NCBI RefSeq assembly: GCF_900129495.1
Contig: NZ_FQVX01000003.1
Location: 1,054,001-1,118,000 of the forward strand
Origin: Geodermatophilus nigrescens
GTDB lineage: Bacteria > Actinomycetota > Actinomycetes > Mycobacteriales > Geodermatophilaceae
Direction: 5' to 3'
Length of the DNA: 64,000 nucleotides
Of the stretch, positions 22,948-33,057 are shown one piece after another. The notes below the pieces were generated by a model. The model had not been told where the DNA came from. It made no database searches and was given only the letters and a program-made list of their open reading frames with translations. Each line of letters begins with the position of its first letter. Within the stretch, counting starts at the first letter, position 1. The position numbers and the translations under genes were made by a program.

Positions 22948-24464
22948 CCCTGGCCCGCACCTGGTCGGTCGGCCTGGCCGGCGTCACCGGCGCGATGGTC
23001 GAGGTCGAGGTGGACATGTCGGCGGGCCTCCCCGGCGTCGCGCTGGTCGGCCTGCCCGACGCCGTGGTGCGCCAGTCGGTCGACCGGGTCCGCGCCGCCG
23101 TGGTGAACACCGGGGCGTCGTGGCCGATGCGCCGCATCACCATCGGGCTCTCGCCGGCCTCCATGCCCAAGCAGGGGAGCGGGTTCGACCTCGCGCTGGC
23201 CGCCGCGGTCCTGGCCGCCGCGGGCGCGGTGCCCGCCGACGCGGCCGACGGGCTGGTCCTGCTCGGCGAGCTCGGCCTCGACGGGTCGGTGCGCCCGGTG
23301 CGCGGCGTCCTGCCGGCCGTGCTCGCCGCCAGGCGCGCGGGGCACCGCACCGTCGTCGTCCCGGCCGGCAACGCCGACGAGGCGGCCCTGGTCGACGGCG
23401 CGGAGGTGCTGCCCGCCGGGACGCTGGGCGACCTCGTCGACCACCTGTCCGGGCGGGCCCGGCTCGCGGCGCACGCCCGTGGTCCGCTGCCGCCCCCCGC
23501 GCCGGTGCCCGACCTCGGGGACGTCGTCGGCCAGGCGGCCGGGCGGCGCGCGGTCGAGGTCGCCGCGGCCGGCGGGCACCACCTGTTCCTCACCGGCCCG
23601 CCCGGCGCGGGCAAGACGATGCTCGCCGAGCGGCTGCCCGGGCTGCTGCCGGTCCTCGACGAGCGCGCCGCGCTGGAGGTCACCGCCATCCACTCGGTGG
23701 CGGGCACGCTCCCGCCCGACGCCCCGTTCGTGAGCCGGCCGCCCTTCGAGGCGCCGCACCACTCGGCCACGATGGCGGCCCTGGTCGGCGGCGGCTCCGG
23801 CGCCATCCGCCCCGGCGCCCTGTGCCGCGCCCACCGCGGCGTGCTGTTCCTCGACGAGGCGCCGGAGTTCCCGCGGGCGACGCTCGACACCCTGCGCCAG
23901 CCGCTCGAGCGGGGCGCGGTGACCATCAGCCGGGCGGCGGGGTCGGCCACCTTCCCGTGCCGCGCCCAGCTGGTGCTGGCCGCCAACCCGTGTCCGTGCG
24001 CCAGCGCCGCGGGGGACGCGGCCTGCACCTGCAGCCCGCTGGAGCGCCGCCGCTACCAGGCGCGGCTGTCGGGCCCGCTGCTCGACCGGATCGACCTGCG
24101 GGTCGAGCTGCCGCCGGTCGGGCGCGCCGCGTGGCTCGGCGCCGGTGCCGAGCCGGAGTCGACGACGACCGTGGCGGCCCGGGTCGCGGTCGCGCGGGAG
24201 GCCGCCGCCGCCCGGCTGCGGGGCACCGGCCTGGCGCTCAACAGCCAGGTGCCCGGCCGGCTGCTCCGGGAGCGGTGGCCGGTGCCCCGGCCGGCACTGG
24301 CGCTGGCCGAGCGCGCGCTCGACCGCGGCCTGTTGTCGGTGCGCGGCCTCGACCGGGTGCTGCGGGTGTCCTGGACGCTCGCCGACCTCGACGGGCGCCC
24401 CGTGCCGCACGCCGACGACGTGACCGAGGCGCTCGGCATGCGGCTGCAGCGGGTGGCCGCGTGA
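22944..24464 (+). CDS. comM: YifB/ComM-family Mg-chelatase-like AAA+ ATPase
   Basis: 506 residues. The N-terminal Lon-like domain (about 1-170) contains GLPGVALVGLPDAVVRQS. The AAA+ domain has Walker A GPPGAGKTMLAERLPG (near 216) and Walker B GVLFLDEAPEF, with a Mg-chelatase C-terminal part. The Cys cluster PCPCASAAGDAACTCSP is typical of the family. ComM is a branch-migration helicase in natural transformation. It is coupled to yraN and dprA by four-base overlaps at both ends. Confidence 0.94.
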   Translation: MTLARTWSVGLAGVTGAMVEVEVDMSAGLPGVALVGLPDAVVRQSVDRVRAAVVNTGASWPMRRITIGLSPASMPKQGSGFDLALAAAVLAAAGAVPADAADGLVLLGELGLDGSVRPVRGVLPAVLAARRAGHRTVVVPAGNADEAALVDGAEVLPAGTLGDLVDHLSGRARLAAHARGPLPPPAPVPDLGDVVGQAAGRRAVEVAAAGGHHLFLTGPPGAGKTMLAERLPGLLPVLDERAALEVTAIHSVAGTLPPDAPFVSRPPFEAPHHSATMAALVGGGSGAIRPGALCRAHRGVLFLDEAPEFPRATLDTLRQPLERGAVTISRAAGSATFPCRAQLVLAANPCPCASAAGDAACTCSPLERRRYQARLSGPLLDRIDLRVELPPVGRAAWLGAGAEPESTTTVAARVAVAREAAAARLRGTGLALNSQVPGRLLRERWPVPRPALALAERALDRGLLSVRGLDRVLRVSWTLADLDGRPVPHADDVTEALGMRLQRVAA

Positions 24465-25720
24465 CCGGCCTGGAGGACGACCTCGCCGCGGCGGTCGAGG
24501 CGCCGGGCACCCCCGACGGCGCGGCCGGCGTGCGCCGGGCCCGGGCGTGGCTCACCCGGGCCGCCGAGCCCGGCTCGGTGGCCCTGTGGCGGTACGTCGA
24601 GGACGTCGGCCCCGCGGCGGCGGTGCGCGCGCTGCGCGACGGCACCGCGCCGGCCGCCCTGCGCGCCCTCGTCGGCGCGCGGGCGGAGCAGGACGCCAGC
24701 CTCGCCGACCTCCGCCGCGCCGAGCGCTGCGGCGCCCGGCTCGTCGTGCCCGAGGACGAGGAGTGGCCGGCGTTCGCCCTGCACCCGCTGACCGTGGCCG
24801 CGCACGCCGGCGGGGGAGACGGCGGGGACGACGGCGGGGGAGACCTCGACCGCACGAAGGCGCTGGTGCCGCCGATGGCGCTGTGGGTGCGGGGCGAGGC
24901 GCCGCTCGACGCGGCCGTCGACCGCTCGGTGGCCGTGGTCGGGTCACGGGCCTCGACGTCCTACGGCGAGCACGTCGCCGCCGAGTTCGGCGCGCAGCTG
25001 GGGGAGCGGGGCTGGACGGTGGTCTCCGGCGGCGCCTACGGCATCGACGTCGCCGCGCACCGCGGGGCGCTGGCCGCCGGTGCGCCGACCGTGGCGGTGC
25101 TGGCGTGCGGCGTCGACCGCGCCTACCCGGCCGCGCACTCGGCGGTCTTCGCCCGCATCGTCGACGGCGGCGGGCTGCTGGTCAGCGAGTGGCCGCCGGG
25201 CGCCGCGCCGCACCGGCACCGCTTCCTGGTCCGCAACCGGCTCATCGCCGGGCTCACCCGCGGCACCGTCGTGGTGGAGGCCGCGGCCCGCTCCGGCGCG
25301 CAGGCCACCGCCCGCCGCGCGCAGGCGCTGGGGAAGCGGGTGCTGGTCGTGCCGGGCCCGGTCACCTCGGCGCTGTCGGTCGGCTGCCACGAGCTGCTGC
25401 GCGACGCGGAGTCCGGCGCCCGGCTGGTCTCCAGCGCCGCGCAGGTGATCGAGGAGGTGGGCGACCTGGGCAGCGACCTCGCCGCCCCGCCCGGCCGGCC
25501 GGCCTCCCCGCGCGACGGGCTGTCGGACCTCGCGCGGCGGGTGCTCGACGCCTGCCCGGTGCGCGCCGGGGTGAGCGCCGAGCGGCTGGCGGCGGTCGCC
25601 GGCTGCGGGCCGCTGGAGGCGATGCGGGTGCTGCCCGGCCTGGAGATCTCCGGGCTGGTCGAGTGGACCGGCACCGGCTGGCGGCTGGCCCCGCCGCCGG
25701 AGCGGGCGCGGCGCCGCTGA
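24461..25720 (+). CDS. dprA: DNA-processing protein DprA
   Basis: 419 residues. A helical N-terminal domain is followed by the Rossmann fold: VAVVGSRASTSYG, VVSGGAYGIDVAAHRGAL, VLACGVDRAYP and VVVEAAARSGAQATARRA. A C-terminal winged-helix-like domain follows. A short GGGDGGDDGGGD insertion lies near residue 118. It loads RecA onto incoming single-stranded DNA. The start is GTG 24461, in a GTGA overlap with comM. Confidence 0.95.
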   Translation: MTGLEDDLAAAVEAPGTPDGAAGVRRARAWLTRAAEPGSVALWRYVEDVGPAAAVRALRDGTAPAALRALVGARAEQDASLADLRRAERCGARLVVPEDEEWPAFALHPLTVAAHAGGGDGGDDGGGDLDRTKALVPPMALWVRGEAPLDAAVDRSVAVVGSRASTSYGEHVAAEFGAQLGERGWTVVSGGAYGIDVAAHRGALAAGAPTVAVLACGVDRAYPAAHSAVFARIVDGGGLLVSEWPPGAAPHRHRFLVRNRLIAGLTRGTVVVEAAARSGAQATARRAQALGKRVLVVPGPVTSALSVGCHELLRDAESGARLVSSAAQVIEEVGDLGSDLAAPPGRPASPRDGLSDLARRVLDACPVRAGVSAERLAAVAGCGPLEAMRVLPGLEISGLVEWTGTGWRLAPPPERARRR

Positions 25721-25783
25721 GGACGGTGGGACGCCCGTTCCGTCGCGGGCGACCGACCGGCGCGGCGCCTTGACCGGGCGGGG

Positions 25784-26740
25784 GTGTCGTCGGACGGTCG
25801 GGACGTGACCGCCCGGACCGCCGACGCCCGCGCCGCGCTGCCGCCGGCGCTCGCCGCGGCGCTCGAGGGCTACGAGGACGCCCTCACCGGGGAGCGCGAC
25901 CTCTCGCCGCACACCGTCCGGGGATACGTCACCGACGCGGTCTGGCTGCTCGACCACCTCGCCCGGCGCGGCGGCACCCGCGTCGACGAGCTCGACCTCG
26001 CCGTGCTGCGCAGCTGGCTCGCGCAGGGCCGGACGAAGGGCGCCAGCCGGGCGACCACCGCCCGCCGCGCCGCCGCGGCCCGCTCGTTCACCGCCTGGCT
26101 GCGCCGCGCCGGCCTGACCCCCGAGGACGTCGGCCTGCGGCTGGTCAGCCCCAAGGCCCACCGCACGCTGCCCGACGTGCTCGCCCCCGACCAGGCCCGC
26201 GCGGTCGTCGAGTCCACCGCCGGGGCCGACGACCCGGTGGGCCTGCGCGACGCCGCCGTCCTGGAGCTGCTCTACGCCAGCGGCATCCGCGTGAGCGAGC
26301 TGGTCGGCCTCGACGTCGACGACGTCGACCGCGGACGCCGGCTGCTCCGGGTGCTCGGCAAGGGCCGCAAGGAGCGCAGCGTGCCCTACGGCGCCCCGGC
26401 GGAGCGGGCGCTCGACGCCTGGCTGGTGCGTGGCCGGCCGGCGCTGGCCACCCCCGACTCCGGCCCCGCCCTGCTGCTCGGCGCACGCGGGCGCCGTCTG
26501 GACGCGCGCGAGGCCCGGCGCACCGTGCACGCCGCCGTGGCGAAGGCCCCCGGGGCGCCCGACGTCGGGCCGCACGGGCTGCGGCACTCGGCGGCCACCC
26601 ACGTGCTCGAGGGCGGCGCCGACCTGCGCTCGGTCCAGGAGCTGCTCGGCCACGCTAGCCTCGCGACGACGCAGATCTACACGCACGTGACGGTCGAGCG
26701 GCTGCGGGCGGTGCACGCCCAGGCCCACCCGAGGGCCTGA
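25784..26740 (+). CDS. xerC: Tyrosine recombinase XerC
   Basis: 318 residues: an N-terminal SAM-like core-binding domain (about 24-125) and a catalytic domain. The active-site set is complete: Arg in ASGIRVSEL, Lys in [10 protein letters not shown], His-x-x-Arg in [10 protein letters not shown], His in LLGHAS and the nucleophile Tyr in QIYTHV. It resolves chromosome dimers. The start is GTG 25784 after GGGCGGGGG; GTG 25805 is an alternative. Confidence 0.94.
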   Translation: MSSDGRDVTARTADARAALPPALAAALEGYEDALTGERDLSPHTVRGYVTDAVWLLDHLARRGGTRVDELDLAVLRSWLAQGRTKGASRATTARRAAAARSFTAWLRRAGLTPEDVGLRLVSPKAHRTLPDVLAPDQARAVVESTAGADDPVGLRDAAVLELLYASGIRVSELVGLDVDDVDRGRRLLRVLGKGRKERSVPYGAPAERALDAWLVRGRPALATPDSGPALLLGARGRRLDAREARRTVHAAVAKAPGAPDVGPHGLRHSAATHVLEGGADLRSVQELLGHASLATTQIYTHVTVERLRAVHAQAHPRA

Positions 26741-26821
26741 GCGCCCGCCGTGCCCGAGACCATCCGGCCCGCCCCGCCGCACCGCGGGGACCCGACCGAC
26801 CACCACACGGGGAGCGCAGAC

Positions 26822-27622
26822 GTGCCCGAGGCGACCATCCACCGGATCGGGGGGTCCGACGAGGACGCCGACGCGGCGCTCGCCGACCTCTGGGCGCAGT
26901 ACGTCGCCGACCGGTCACCCGCGCTGCGCGACCGGCTGATCCTGCACTACGCCCCGCTGGTGAAGTACGTCGCCGGCCGGGTCGGCAGCGGGCTGCCCGC
27001 GCACGTCGAGCAGGCCGACCTCGTCTCCTACGGCACCTTCGGCCTCATCGACGCGATCACCCGCTACCAGCCCTCGCGCGAGGTCAAGTTCGAGAGCTAC
27101 GCGATGGCCCGCATCCGCGGCGCGATCATCGACGAGCTGCGCAGCACCGACTGGATCCCGCGCTCGGTGCGCAACCGCGCCCGGCAGTTCGAGCGCACGG
27201 TCGCCGCGCTGGAGAGCCGCCTGCGGCGCAGCCCCACCGACGAGGAGATCGCGGCGGAGATGGACCTCGACGTCGAGGAGGTCCGGAAGTTCCTCGGCCA
27301 GCTGTCCCTGGTGAACGTCGTCGCGCTCGACGAGCTGCTCACCGACGACGAGGGCGGCGCCCCGCGCCTGGTCGACACGCTGCAGGACGCCAACGCCCTG
27401 GACCCGCAGGCCGTCGCCGAGCACGGCGAGTCCCGCCAGCTGCTGGCCCGCGCCGTCGAGCAGCTGCCCGAGCGGGAGAAGGTCGTCGTCAGCCTCTACT
27501 ACTTCGAGGGCCTGACGCTGGCCGACATCGGCCGCGTCCTCGGCGTCACCGAGAGCCGGATCTGCCAGCTGCACACCAAGGCCGTGCTGCACCTGCGCAC
27601 GAAGCTGGCGGACATCGCCTGA
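26822..27622 (+). CDS. whiG: RNA polymerase sigma factor, WhiG/FliA class
   Basis: 266 residues with sigma regions 2 ([18 protein letters not shown], then [18 protein letters not shown]), 3 (about 120-180) and 4 ([20 protein letters not shown], then [17 protein letters not shown]). The [11 protein letters not shown] segment is typical of FliA/WhiG. GTG 26822 is preferred because GGGGAG precedes it; GTG 26750 would add 24 low-complexity residues. In Streptomyces the orthologue whiG controls sporulation; in motile actinobacteria the class drives flagellar genes. Which applies here is not decided by the sequence. Confidence 0.9.
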   Translation: MPEATIHRIGGSDEDADAALADLWAQYVADRSPALRDRLILHYAPLVKYVAGRVGSGLPAHVEQADLVSYGTFGLIDAITRYQPSREVKFESYAMARIRGAIIDELRSTDWIPRSVRNRARQFERTVAALESRLRRSPTDEEIAAEMDLDVEEVRKFLGQLSLVNVVALDELLTDDEGGAPRLVDTLQDANALDPQAVAEHGESRQLLARAVEQLPEREKVVVSLYYFEGLTLADIGRVLGVTESRICQLHTKAVLHLRTKLADIA

Positions 27623-27629
27623 CCGCCCC

Positions 27630-28160
27630 TCACGGGCGCAGCGGCAGCAGCCGGACCCGCGGCGGGCGCAGCAGCGCCAGCGGGTCGAGGTACACCTCGC
27701 CGCGGCGCAGGCCCCAGTGCAGGCACGCCGCGGCCGGACACCCGGCGTGCCCCGGCGCGAGCGTCCCCAGCGGGTCGCCCCGCGCCACGCCCTGCCCCGC
27801 GGCGACGGAGGCGGCCACCGGCTCGTAGGTCGTCCGCAGCCCGCCGGCGTGGTCGACGCTGACCACCGGCCGCCCGGCGACCATCCCCGCGAAGACGACG
27901 ACGCCGTCCCCGGCCGCCCGGACGACGTCGCCCGGCACGCCGCCGAGGTCGGCGCCCCGGTGGCCCGGGCCGTACGGCGTCGGCGGCGGCTCGAACGGCC
28001 GGGTCACGGCCGGCGGGTCGCCCAGCGGGGACACCCACGGCGACCCCGCCCCGGCGACGGCCCCGGCCACGGGCCCGGCGGCCGGCTCGGCCACCGCGGT
28101 GGCCGGCGCGAGCAGCGCCGCGAGGGCCAGGAGCAGCGCCGGCAGCAGGCGGGGGAGCAC
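27630..28160 (-). CDS. M23 (LytM-like) peptidase family protein, secreted
   Basis: 176 residues: a signal peptide ([20 protein letters not shown]) and an M23 domain with [13 protein letters not shown], giving the zinc ligands His and Asp. The usual catalytic His-x-His is altered to CLHWGLR: the second His (zinc ligand) remains but the first (catalytic) is Cys. Such proteins may bind rather than cut peptidoglycan. GTG 28160 starts just before the signal sequence. The gene converges with the sigma-factor gene at an eight-base gap. Confidence 0.85.
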   Translation of the reverse strand: MLPRLLPALLLALAALLAPATAVAEPAAGPVAGAVAGAGSPWVSPLGDPPAVTRPFEPPPTPYGPGHRGADLGGVPGDVVRAAGDGVVVFAGMVAGRPVVSVDHAGGLRTTYEPVAASVAAGQGVARGDPLGTLAPGHAGCPAAACLHWGLRRGEVYLDPLALLRPPRVRLLPLRP

Positions 28161-28256
28161 GCCGGCGAGCCTCGCGCCTCCCCGGACGCGGCGGGGCCCG
28201 GAGGGCCGGCCTGTGGACGGACCCGACGGCGGGGGAGGGGCCCGGACGGCGCCGCG

Positions 28257-28262
28257 TATGCT
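28257..28262 (+). promoter_or_regulatory. Candidate -10 element of the rpsB operon
   Basis: TATGCT lies 190 bp upstream of rpsB; no clear -35 hexamer. A promoter here would give a long structured leader. Confidence 0.35.
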
Positions 28263-28452
28263 GTCAGGCGCGACCCGTCTGTGCGGGTCGACTCCGCGCG
28301 TCCTCCTCCCGCCTCGCACGGCGGGGCAGCCCCACCTCGGTCCCGCACCGGGTCGGTGGGTCAGCAGGACGCCAGGGCGGGCAGCCACCCGGCGCCCGCG
28401 TCAACCGAGGAGCGCGGCCGTCCTGCGGCCGCGCGCAGACAGGAAGGCGACC
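28263..28452 (+). promoter_or_regulatory. Structured rpsB leader
   Basis: Two clean hairpins are visible: 7-bp arms at 28271-28277 and 28284-28290 with a six-base loop, and 9-bp arms at 28412-28420 and 28426-28434 with a TCCTG loop, just before the AGGAAGG ribosome-binding site. S2 autoregulates its operon in other bacteria, so a protein-responsive leader is plausible. Confidence 0.4.
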
Positions 28453-29382
28453 ATGGCAGTCGTCAGCATGAAGCAGCTGCTCGACAGCGGCGTCCACTTC
28501 GGGCACCAGACCCGTCGCTGGAACCCGAAGATGAAGCGCTTCATCTTCACCGAGCGCAACGGCATCTACATCATCGACCTGCAGCAGACGCTCGGGTACA
28601 TCGACTCGGCCTACGAGTTCGTCAAGCAGACGGTCTCGCACGGCGGCACGATCCTGTTCGTCGGCACCAAGCGCCAGGCGCAGGAGGTCGTCGCCGAGCA
28701 GGCGCAGCGCGTCGGCATGCCCTACGTCAACCAGCGCTGGCTGGGCGGCATGCTCACCAACTTCTCCACCGTCCACAAGCGGCTCCAGCGCCTCAAGGAG
28801 CTCGAGGACATGGAGCAGACCGGCGTGATGGCCGGCCTGTCCAAGAAGGAGCAGCTCGGCCTGACCCGCGAGAAGGCCAAGCTCGAGCGCAGCCTCGGCG
28901 GCATCCGCGACATGCAGAAGGTGCCCAGCGCCATCTGGATCGTCGACACCAAGAAGGAGCACATCGCCGTCGGTGAGGCCCGCAAGCTGGGCATCCCGGT
29001 CGTCGCGATCCTCGACACCAACTGCGACCCCGACGAGGTCGACTACAAGATCCCGGGCAACGACGACGCGATCCGCGCGATCAACGTGCTGACCCGCGTG
29101 GTCGCCGACGCCGTCGCCGAGGGCCTCATGGCCCGCTCGGCGTCGCAGGCCAACGCCGGCCGCGAGGACGGCGGGGAGCAGGCCATCGGTGGCGACGAGC
29201 CGCTGCCGGACTGGGAGCGCGAGCTGCTCACCGGCGGTGCCGGCACCGACGGCGCCGCCACCCCGCTCCCCGAGACCCCGGCCGCCCCGCCGGCCGTCTC
29301 GGCCGACGCGGTGGCCCCGGTCGAGGGCGTGCCCGCCACCGGCGACACCTCCACCGGCACCCAGGGCGCCCAGAACGGCTGA
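28453..29382 (+). CDS. rpsB: 30S ribosomal protein S2
   Basis: 309 residues. Core: [34 protein letters not shown] and [19 protein letters not shown]. Beyond about residue 235 there is an acidic Gly/Ala/Pro/Thr-rich tail, longer than in most S2 proteins. ATG 28453 follows AGGAAGG. It heads the rpsB-tsf-pyrH-frr-cdsA cluster. Confidence 0.98.
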   Translation: MAVVSMKQLLDSGVHFGHQTRRWNPKMKRFIFTERNGIYIIDLQQTLGYIDSAYEFVKQTVSHGGTILFVGTKRQAQEVVAEQAQRVGMPYVNQRWLGGMLTNFSTVHKRLQRLKELEDMEQTGVMAGLSKKEQLGLTREKAKLERSLGGIRDMQKVPSAIWIVDTKKEHIAVGEARKLGIPVVAILDTNCDPDEVDYKIPGNDDAIRAINVLTRVVADAVAEGLMARSASQANAGREDGGEQAIGGDEPLPDWERELLTGGAGTDGAATPLPETPAAPPAVSADAVAPVEGVPATGDTSTGTQGAQNG

Positions 29383-29388
29383 CCCCGC

Positions 29389-29431
29389 CGGCGCCGCCGT
29401 CCCGCCCCCCGCGGGCCGGGCGGCGGCGCCG
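29389..29431 (+). terminator. Intercistronic hairpin rpsB-tsf
   Basis: Perfect 11-bp arms (29389-29399 and 29421-29431) with an inner CCCGC/GCGGG pairing. It could lower tsf transcription relative to rpsB or protect the upstream mRNA. Confidence 0.55.
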
Positions 29432-29474
29432 CGGCACGTCCGCACCACCCCCTTCAGACCCGTGAGGAAGTGAC

Positions 29475-30290
29475 ATGCCCGCCTTCACCGCTGCCGACGT
29501 CAAGCGCCTCCGCGACGCCACCGGCGCCGGCATGATGGACGCCAAGAAGGCCCTGACCGAGGCCGACGGCGAGTACGACAAGGCCATCGAGCTGCTGCGC
29601 ATCAAGGGTGCCAAGGACGTCGGCAAGCGCCTCGAGCGCTCCACGACCAACGGCATCGTCGTCAGCAAGCACGGCGCCCTGCTCGAGCTCGACTGCGAGA
29701 CCGACTTCGTCGCCAAGAACGCCGACTTCGTCGCGCTGGCCGAGCGGCTCATCGAGATCGTCCTCGAGCAGTCCCCGGCGACCCTGGACGACCTCATGGC
29801 CGTCCAGGTCGAGGGCCAGACCGTCGCCCAGCTGATCGAGTCCGAGTCCGCCCGCATCGGCGAGAAGCTCGTCCTCTCCCGCTTCGCCACCTTCGAGGGC
29901 CCGACCGCGGTGTACCTGCACAAGCGGGCCACCGACCTGCCGCCGGCCATCGGCGTCGCCGTGCAGTACCAGGGCGGCGACGAGGAGGCCGCGCGCTCGC
30001 TGGCGATGCACATCGCCGCCGCGCGTCCGCGCTACCTGACCCGCGAGGAGGTCCCGGCGGAGGCCGTCGAGACCGAGCGCCGCGTGGCCGAGCAGACGGC
30101 GAAGGAGGAGGGCAAGCCCGAGCAGGCGATCGTCAAGATCGTCGAGGGCCGGGTCAACGCCTACTACAAGGACTTCGTCCTGCTCGAGCAGCCGTCGATC
30201 ACCGAGCCCAAGCGCACGGTGAAGCAGATCGTCGACGAGGCGGGCCTGACCGTGCAGCGGTTCGCCCGCTTCGAGGTCGGCCAGGCCTGA
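29475..30290 (+). CDS. tsf: Elongation factor Ts
   Basis: 271 residues. The N-terminal UBA-like module reads [19 protein letters not shown]. The core contains [17 protein letters not shown], whose TDFV motif contacts EF-Tu, and the C-terminal module has [16 protein letters not shown]. It catalyses nucleotide exchange on EF-Tu. Confidence 0.98.
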   Translation: MPAFTAADVKRLRDATGAGMMDAKKALTEADGEYDKAIELLRIKGAKDVGKRLERSTTNGIVVSKHGALLELDCETDFVAKNADFVALAERLIEIVLEQSPATLDDLMAVQVEGQTVAQLIESESARIGEKLVLSRFATFEGPTAVYLHKRATDLPPAIGVAVQYQGGDEEAARSLAMHIAAARPRYLTREEVPAEAVETERRVAEQTAKEEGKPEQAIVKIVEGRVNAYYKDFVLLEQPSITEPKRTVKQIVDEAGLTVQRFARFEVGQA

Positions 30291-30312
30291 CCTCCAGGCA
30301 GCACGAGGCACC

Positions 30313-30350
30313 CCACCGGCCCCGTCCCGCACCCGGGACGGGGCCGGTGG
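30313..30350 (+). terminator. Very strong hairpin after tsf
   Basis: Perfect 16-bp arms at 30313-30328 and 30335-30350 with a six-base loop, 22 bp after the tsf stop. It likely terminates the rpsB-tsf transcript, so pyrH needs its own promoter. Confidence 0.8.
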
Positions 30351-30426
30351 CCTGTCCGGGCCCGGCTGGCGCCGCGCGGCCCGTTTGGCAGGATCACCGG
30401 AACGACGTCGAGCGAGGGATGGACCG

Positions 30427-31212
30427 TTGACCGACACCGCCGCGCCGCAGACCGCGCCGCAGAGCCCACCGCTCTCGGCCCCCAGCGCCTTCCAGCCCGC
30501 CGACGGCGCGGGCTACCAGCGGGTGCTCCTCAAGCTCTCCGGTGAGGCCTTTGGGGGCGGGAAGGTCGGCGTCGACTCGGGCATCGTCCACGACATCGCC
30601 ACCCAGCTGGCCGCCGTCGTCGACTCGGGCACGCAGGTCGCCGTCGTCGTCGGCGGGGGCAACTTCTTCCGCGGCGCCGAGCTGTCGCAGGCGGGCATGG
30701 ACCGCCGGCAGGCCGACTACATGGGCATGCTCGGCACGGTCATGAACGCCCTGGCCCTGCAGGCGTTCTGCGAGCAGGTCGGCCTGCAGACCCGGGTGCA
30801 GACGGCGATCGAGATGGGCCAGGTCGCCGAGCCCTACATCCCGCGCAAGGCCGTGCGGCACATGGAGAAGGGCCGGCTGGTCATCTTCGGCGCCGGCGCC
30901 GGCATGCCGTACTTCTCCACCGACACCGTCGCCGCCCAGCGCGCCCTGGAGATCGGCTGCCAGGTGCTGCTCATGGCCAAGAACGGCGTCGACGGCGTGT
31001 ACGACGACGACCCGCGCACCAACCCGGCGGCGACCATGTACCGCGACCTCGACTACGCCACGGTCCTCGCCGACCAGCTCAAGGTCGCCGACGCCACCGC
31101 GATCAGCCTCTGCATGGACAACCGCATGCCGATCGTGGTGTTCAACCTGCTGCGTGACGGCAACATCGCCGCCGCCGTGGCGGGTGAGAGGATCGGGACG
31201 CTGATCAGCTGA
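30427..31212 (+). CDS. pyrH: Uridylate kinase
   Basis: A 261-residue hexameric bacterial UMP kinase: [25 protein letters not shown], the [20 protein letters not shown] helix, and [15 protein letters not shown]. The start chosen is TTG 30427, preceded by GAGGGA at seven bases. It gives a 30-residue Pro/Ala-rich N-terminal extension. No ATG is in frame; an internal GTG would begin directly at VLLKLSG. Confidence 0.95.
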   Translation: MTDTAAPQTAPQSPPLSAPSAFQPADGAGYQRVLLKLSGEAFGGGKVGVDSGIVHDIATQLAAVVDSGTQVAVVVGGGNFFRGAELSQAGMDRRQADYMGMLGTVMNALALQAFCEQVGLQTRVQTAIEMGQVAEPYIPRKAVRHMEKGRLVIFGAGAGMPYFSTDTVAAQRALEIGCQVLLMAKNGVDGVYDDDPRTNPAATMYRDLDYATVLADQLKVADATAISLCMDNRMPIVVFNLLRDGNIAAAVAGERIGTLIS

Positions 31213-31301
31213 GCGGGCGCCTCCCGGGCGCCGGCTCCGCAGCACACCGCACCGCACCGCAGGACGACGGCGGACACCGCCCGCCGCAGGAGGAGAGACC
31301 C

Positions 31302-31859
31302 GTGATCGACGACACCCTGCTCGACGCCGAGGAGCGGATGGACAAGGCCCTGTCGGTCGCGCGGGAGGACCTCGGCTCGGTGCGCACCGGACGCGCCGCC
31401 CCGTCGATGTTCAACAAGATCCTCGTCGACTACTACGGCGCACCCACGCCGGTGCCGCAGATGTCGTCGATCACCGTGCCCGAGGCGCGGATGGCGGTCA
31501 TCAAGCCCTACGACAACAGCCAGCTCTCGGCGATCGAGCGGTCGATCCGCGACAGCGACCTGGGCGTCAACCCGACCAACGACGGCCAGATCATCCGCGT
31601 GGTGTTCCCGCAGCTGACCGAGGAGCGCCGCCGCGACCTGGTGAAGCAGGCGCGCAGCAAGGGCGAGGACGCCAAGGTCGCCATCCGCAACGTGCGCCGC
31701 CGGGCCAAGGAGGAGCTCGACCGCATCGCCAAGGACGGCGAGGCCGGCGAGGACGACGTGCGCCGCGCGGAGAAGGAGCTCGACGACCTCACCGCCCAGC
31801 ACGTCGCGAGCATCGACGAGGCGGTCAAGAACAAGGAGACCGAGCTGCTCGAGGTCTGA
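31302..31859 (+). CDS. frr: Ribosome recycling factor
   Basis: 185 residues, the usual RRF length. Landmarks are [40 protein letters not shown] and [14 protein letters not shown]. It splits post-termination ribosomes with EF-G. AGGAGGAGAG precedes the GTG at 31302. Confidence 0.98.
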   Translation: MIDDTLLDAEERMDKALSVAREDLGSVRTGRAAPSMFNKILVDYYGAPTPVPQMSSITVPEARMAVIKPYDNSQLSAIERSIRDSDLGVNPTNDGQIIRVVFPQLTEERRRDLVKQARSKGEDAKVAIRNVRRRAKEELDRIAKDGEAGEDDVRRAEKELDDLTAQHVASIDEAVKNKETELLEV

Positions 31860-31881
31860 GCCGCTCCGCCCCGCCCCTCCG

Positions 31882-33057
31882 ATGACCTCCCGTCCCGACG
31901 CCGCCGGGGCCGGTCCGTCCGGCGCAGCCCCCGAGGGGGCAGCCGACACCGGGCCGATCCCGGCCGTCCGGCGTGCGCCCACACCGCCACCGCCGCCCGC
32001 GGGCGGCCACGGTCCGGCGACCGGTCCCGTCCGGCCGGTGGCCCCGCCGACCAGCCCGATCGCGGTGCCGCGGGCCGAGCCGCCCGGCACCCAGGAGATC
32101 GCCGTCCCGGCACCCGCCGTCCCGGCCACCGACGCCCCGGCGGCCGACGCCCCGGTGGAGGCGGACGACCACGACACCCACGGCGGCCCGGTGATCGCCC
32201 CGGTGCCCGGCCCCGACCCCGAGCCGGACCTCGTCCCGCCGAAGAGCAGCCGCGCCGGGCGCGACCTGGTCGCGGCCATCGGCGTGGGCCTCGGCCTCGG
32301 CGCGGTCATCATCGCCTCGCTGCTGGTCTACCCGCCGGCGTTCCTCGGCGTCATCGCCGTGGCGATCCTCGTCGGCGGCGTCGAGCTGGTCCGGGCGCTG
32401 GAGGCCGGCAACGTCCGGGTGCCGCTCGCGCCGGTCCTCGTGGGCACGGTGGCGATGCTCGCGCTGGCCTGGACCCGCGGCACCGACGGGCTGGTCGCCG
32501 GGTTCCTGTTCACCGTCGTCGCCGTCCTGCTGTGGCGGCTCGGCGACGGCCCCGAGGGCTACCTGCGCGACGCCACCGCCGGCGTCTTCGTCGCCCTCTA
32601 CGTCCCGCTGCTCGCCGGGTTCGCCGTGCTGCTGCTGGTGCCCGACGACGGCGCCGCCCGGGTGCTGGCGTTCATCGCCACCGTGGTCGGCAACGACGTC
32701 GGCGGCTACGCGGCCGGCGTCCTGTTCGGGCGGCACCCCATGGCGCCGACGGTGAGCCCGAAGAAGTCCTGGGAGGGGATGGCCGGCTCGATCGTGGCCT
32801 GCGTCGCCGTGGCCACGCCGATCGTCACCCTCGCCCTCGGCGGGCCGTGGTGGGGCGGCGTGCTCTTCGGCGTCTGCCTCGCGGTGAGCGCGACGGTGGG
32901 CGACCTGGGCGAGTCGCTGATCAAGCGGGACCTCGGCATCAAGGACATGGGCACGCTGCTGCCCGGCCACGGCGGGATCATGGACCGGCTCGACAGCCTG
33001 CTGCCGTCGGCCGCCGTCGCCTACCTGCTGCTGGCCTGGGTGGCGCCGCCCGCCTGA
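31882..33057 (+). CDS. cdsA: Phosphatidate cytidylyltransferase (CDP-diacylglycerol synthase)
   Basis: 391 residues: a cytoplasmic Pro/Ala-rich N-terminus of about 125 residues, then seven or eight membrane helices. The family signature is complete: SLIKRDLGIKDMGTLLPGHG followed by GIMDRLD near the C-terminus. It makes CDP-diacylglycerol, the precursor of membrane phospholipids. The last 37 bases overlap the convergent DUF952-GNAT gene. Confidence 0.94.
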   Translation: MTSRPDAAGAGPSGAAPEGAADTGPIPAVRRAPTPPPPPAGGHGPATGPVRPVAPPTSPIAVPRAEPPGTQEIAVPAPAVPATDAPAADAPVEADDHDTHGGPVIAPVPGPDPEPDLVPPKSSRAGRDLVAAIGVGLGLGAVIIASLLVYPPAFLGVIAVAILVGGVELVRALEAGNVRVPLAPVLVGTVAMLALAWTRGTDGLVAGFLFTVVAVLLWRLGDGPEGYLRDATAGVFVALYVPLLAGFAVLLLVPDDGAARVLAFIATVVGNDVGGYAAGVLFGRHPMAPTVSPKKSWEGMAGSIVACVAVATPIVTLALGGPWWGGVLFGVCLAVSATVGDLGESLIKRDLGIKDMGTLLPGHGGIMDRLDSLLPSAAVAYLLLAWVAPPA

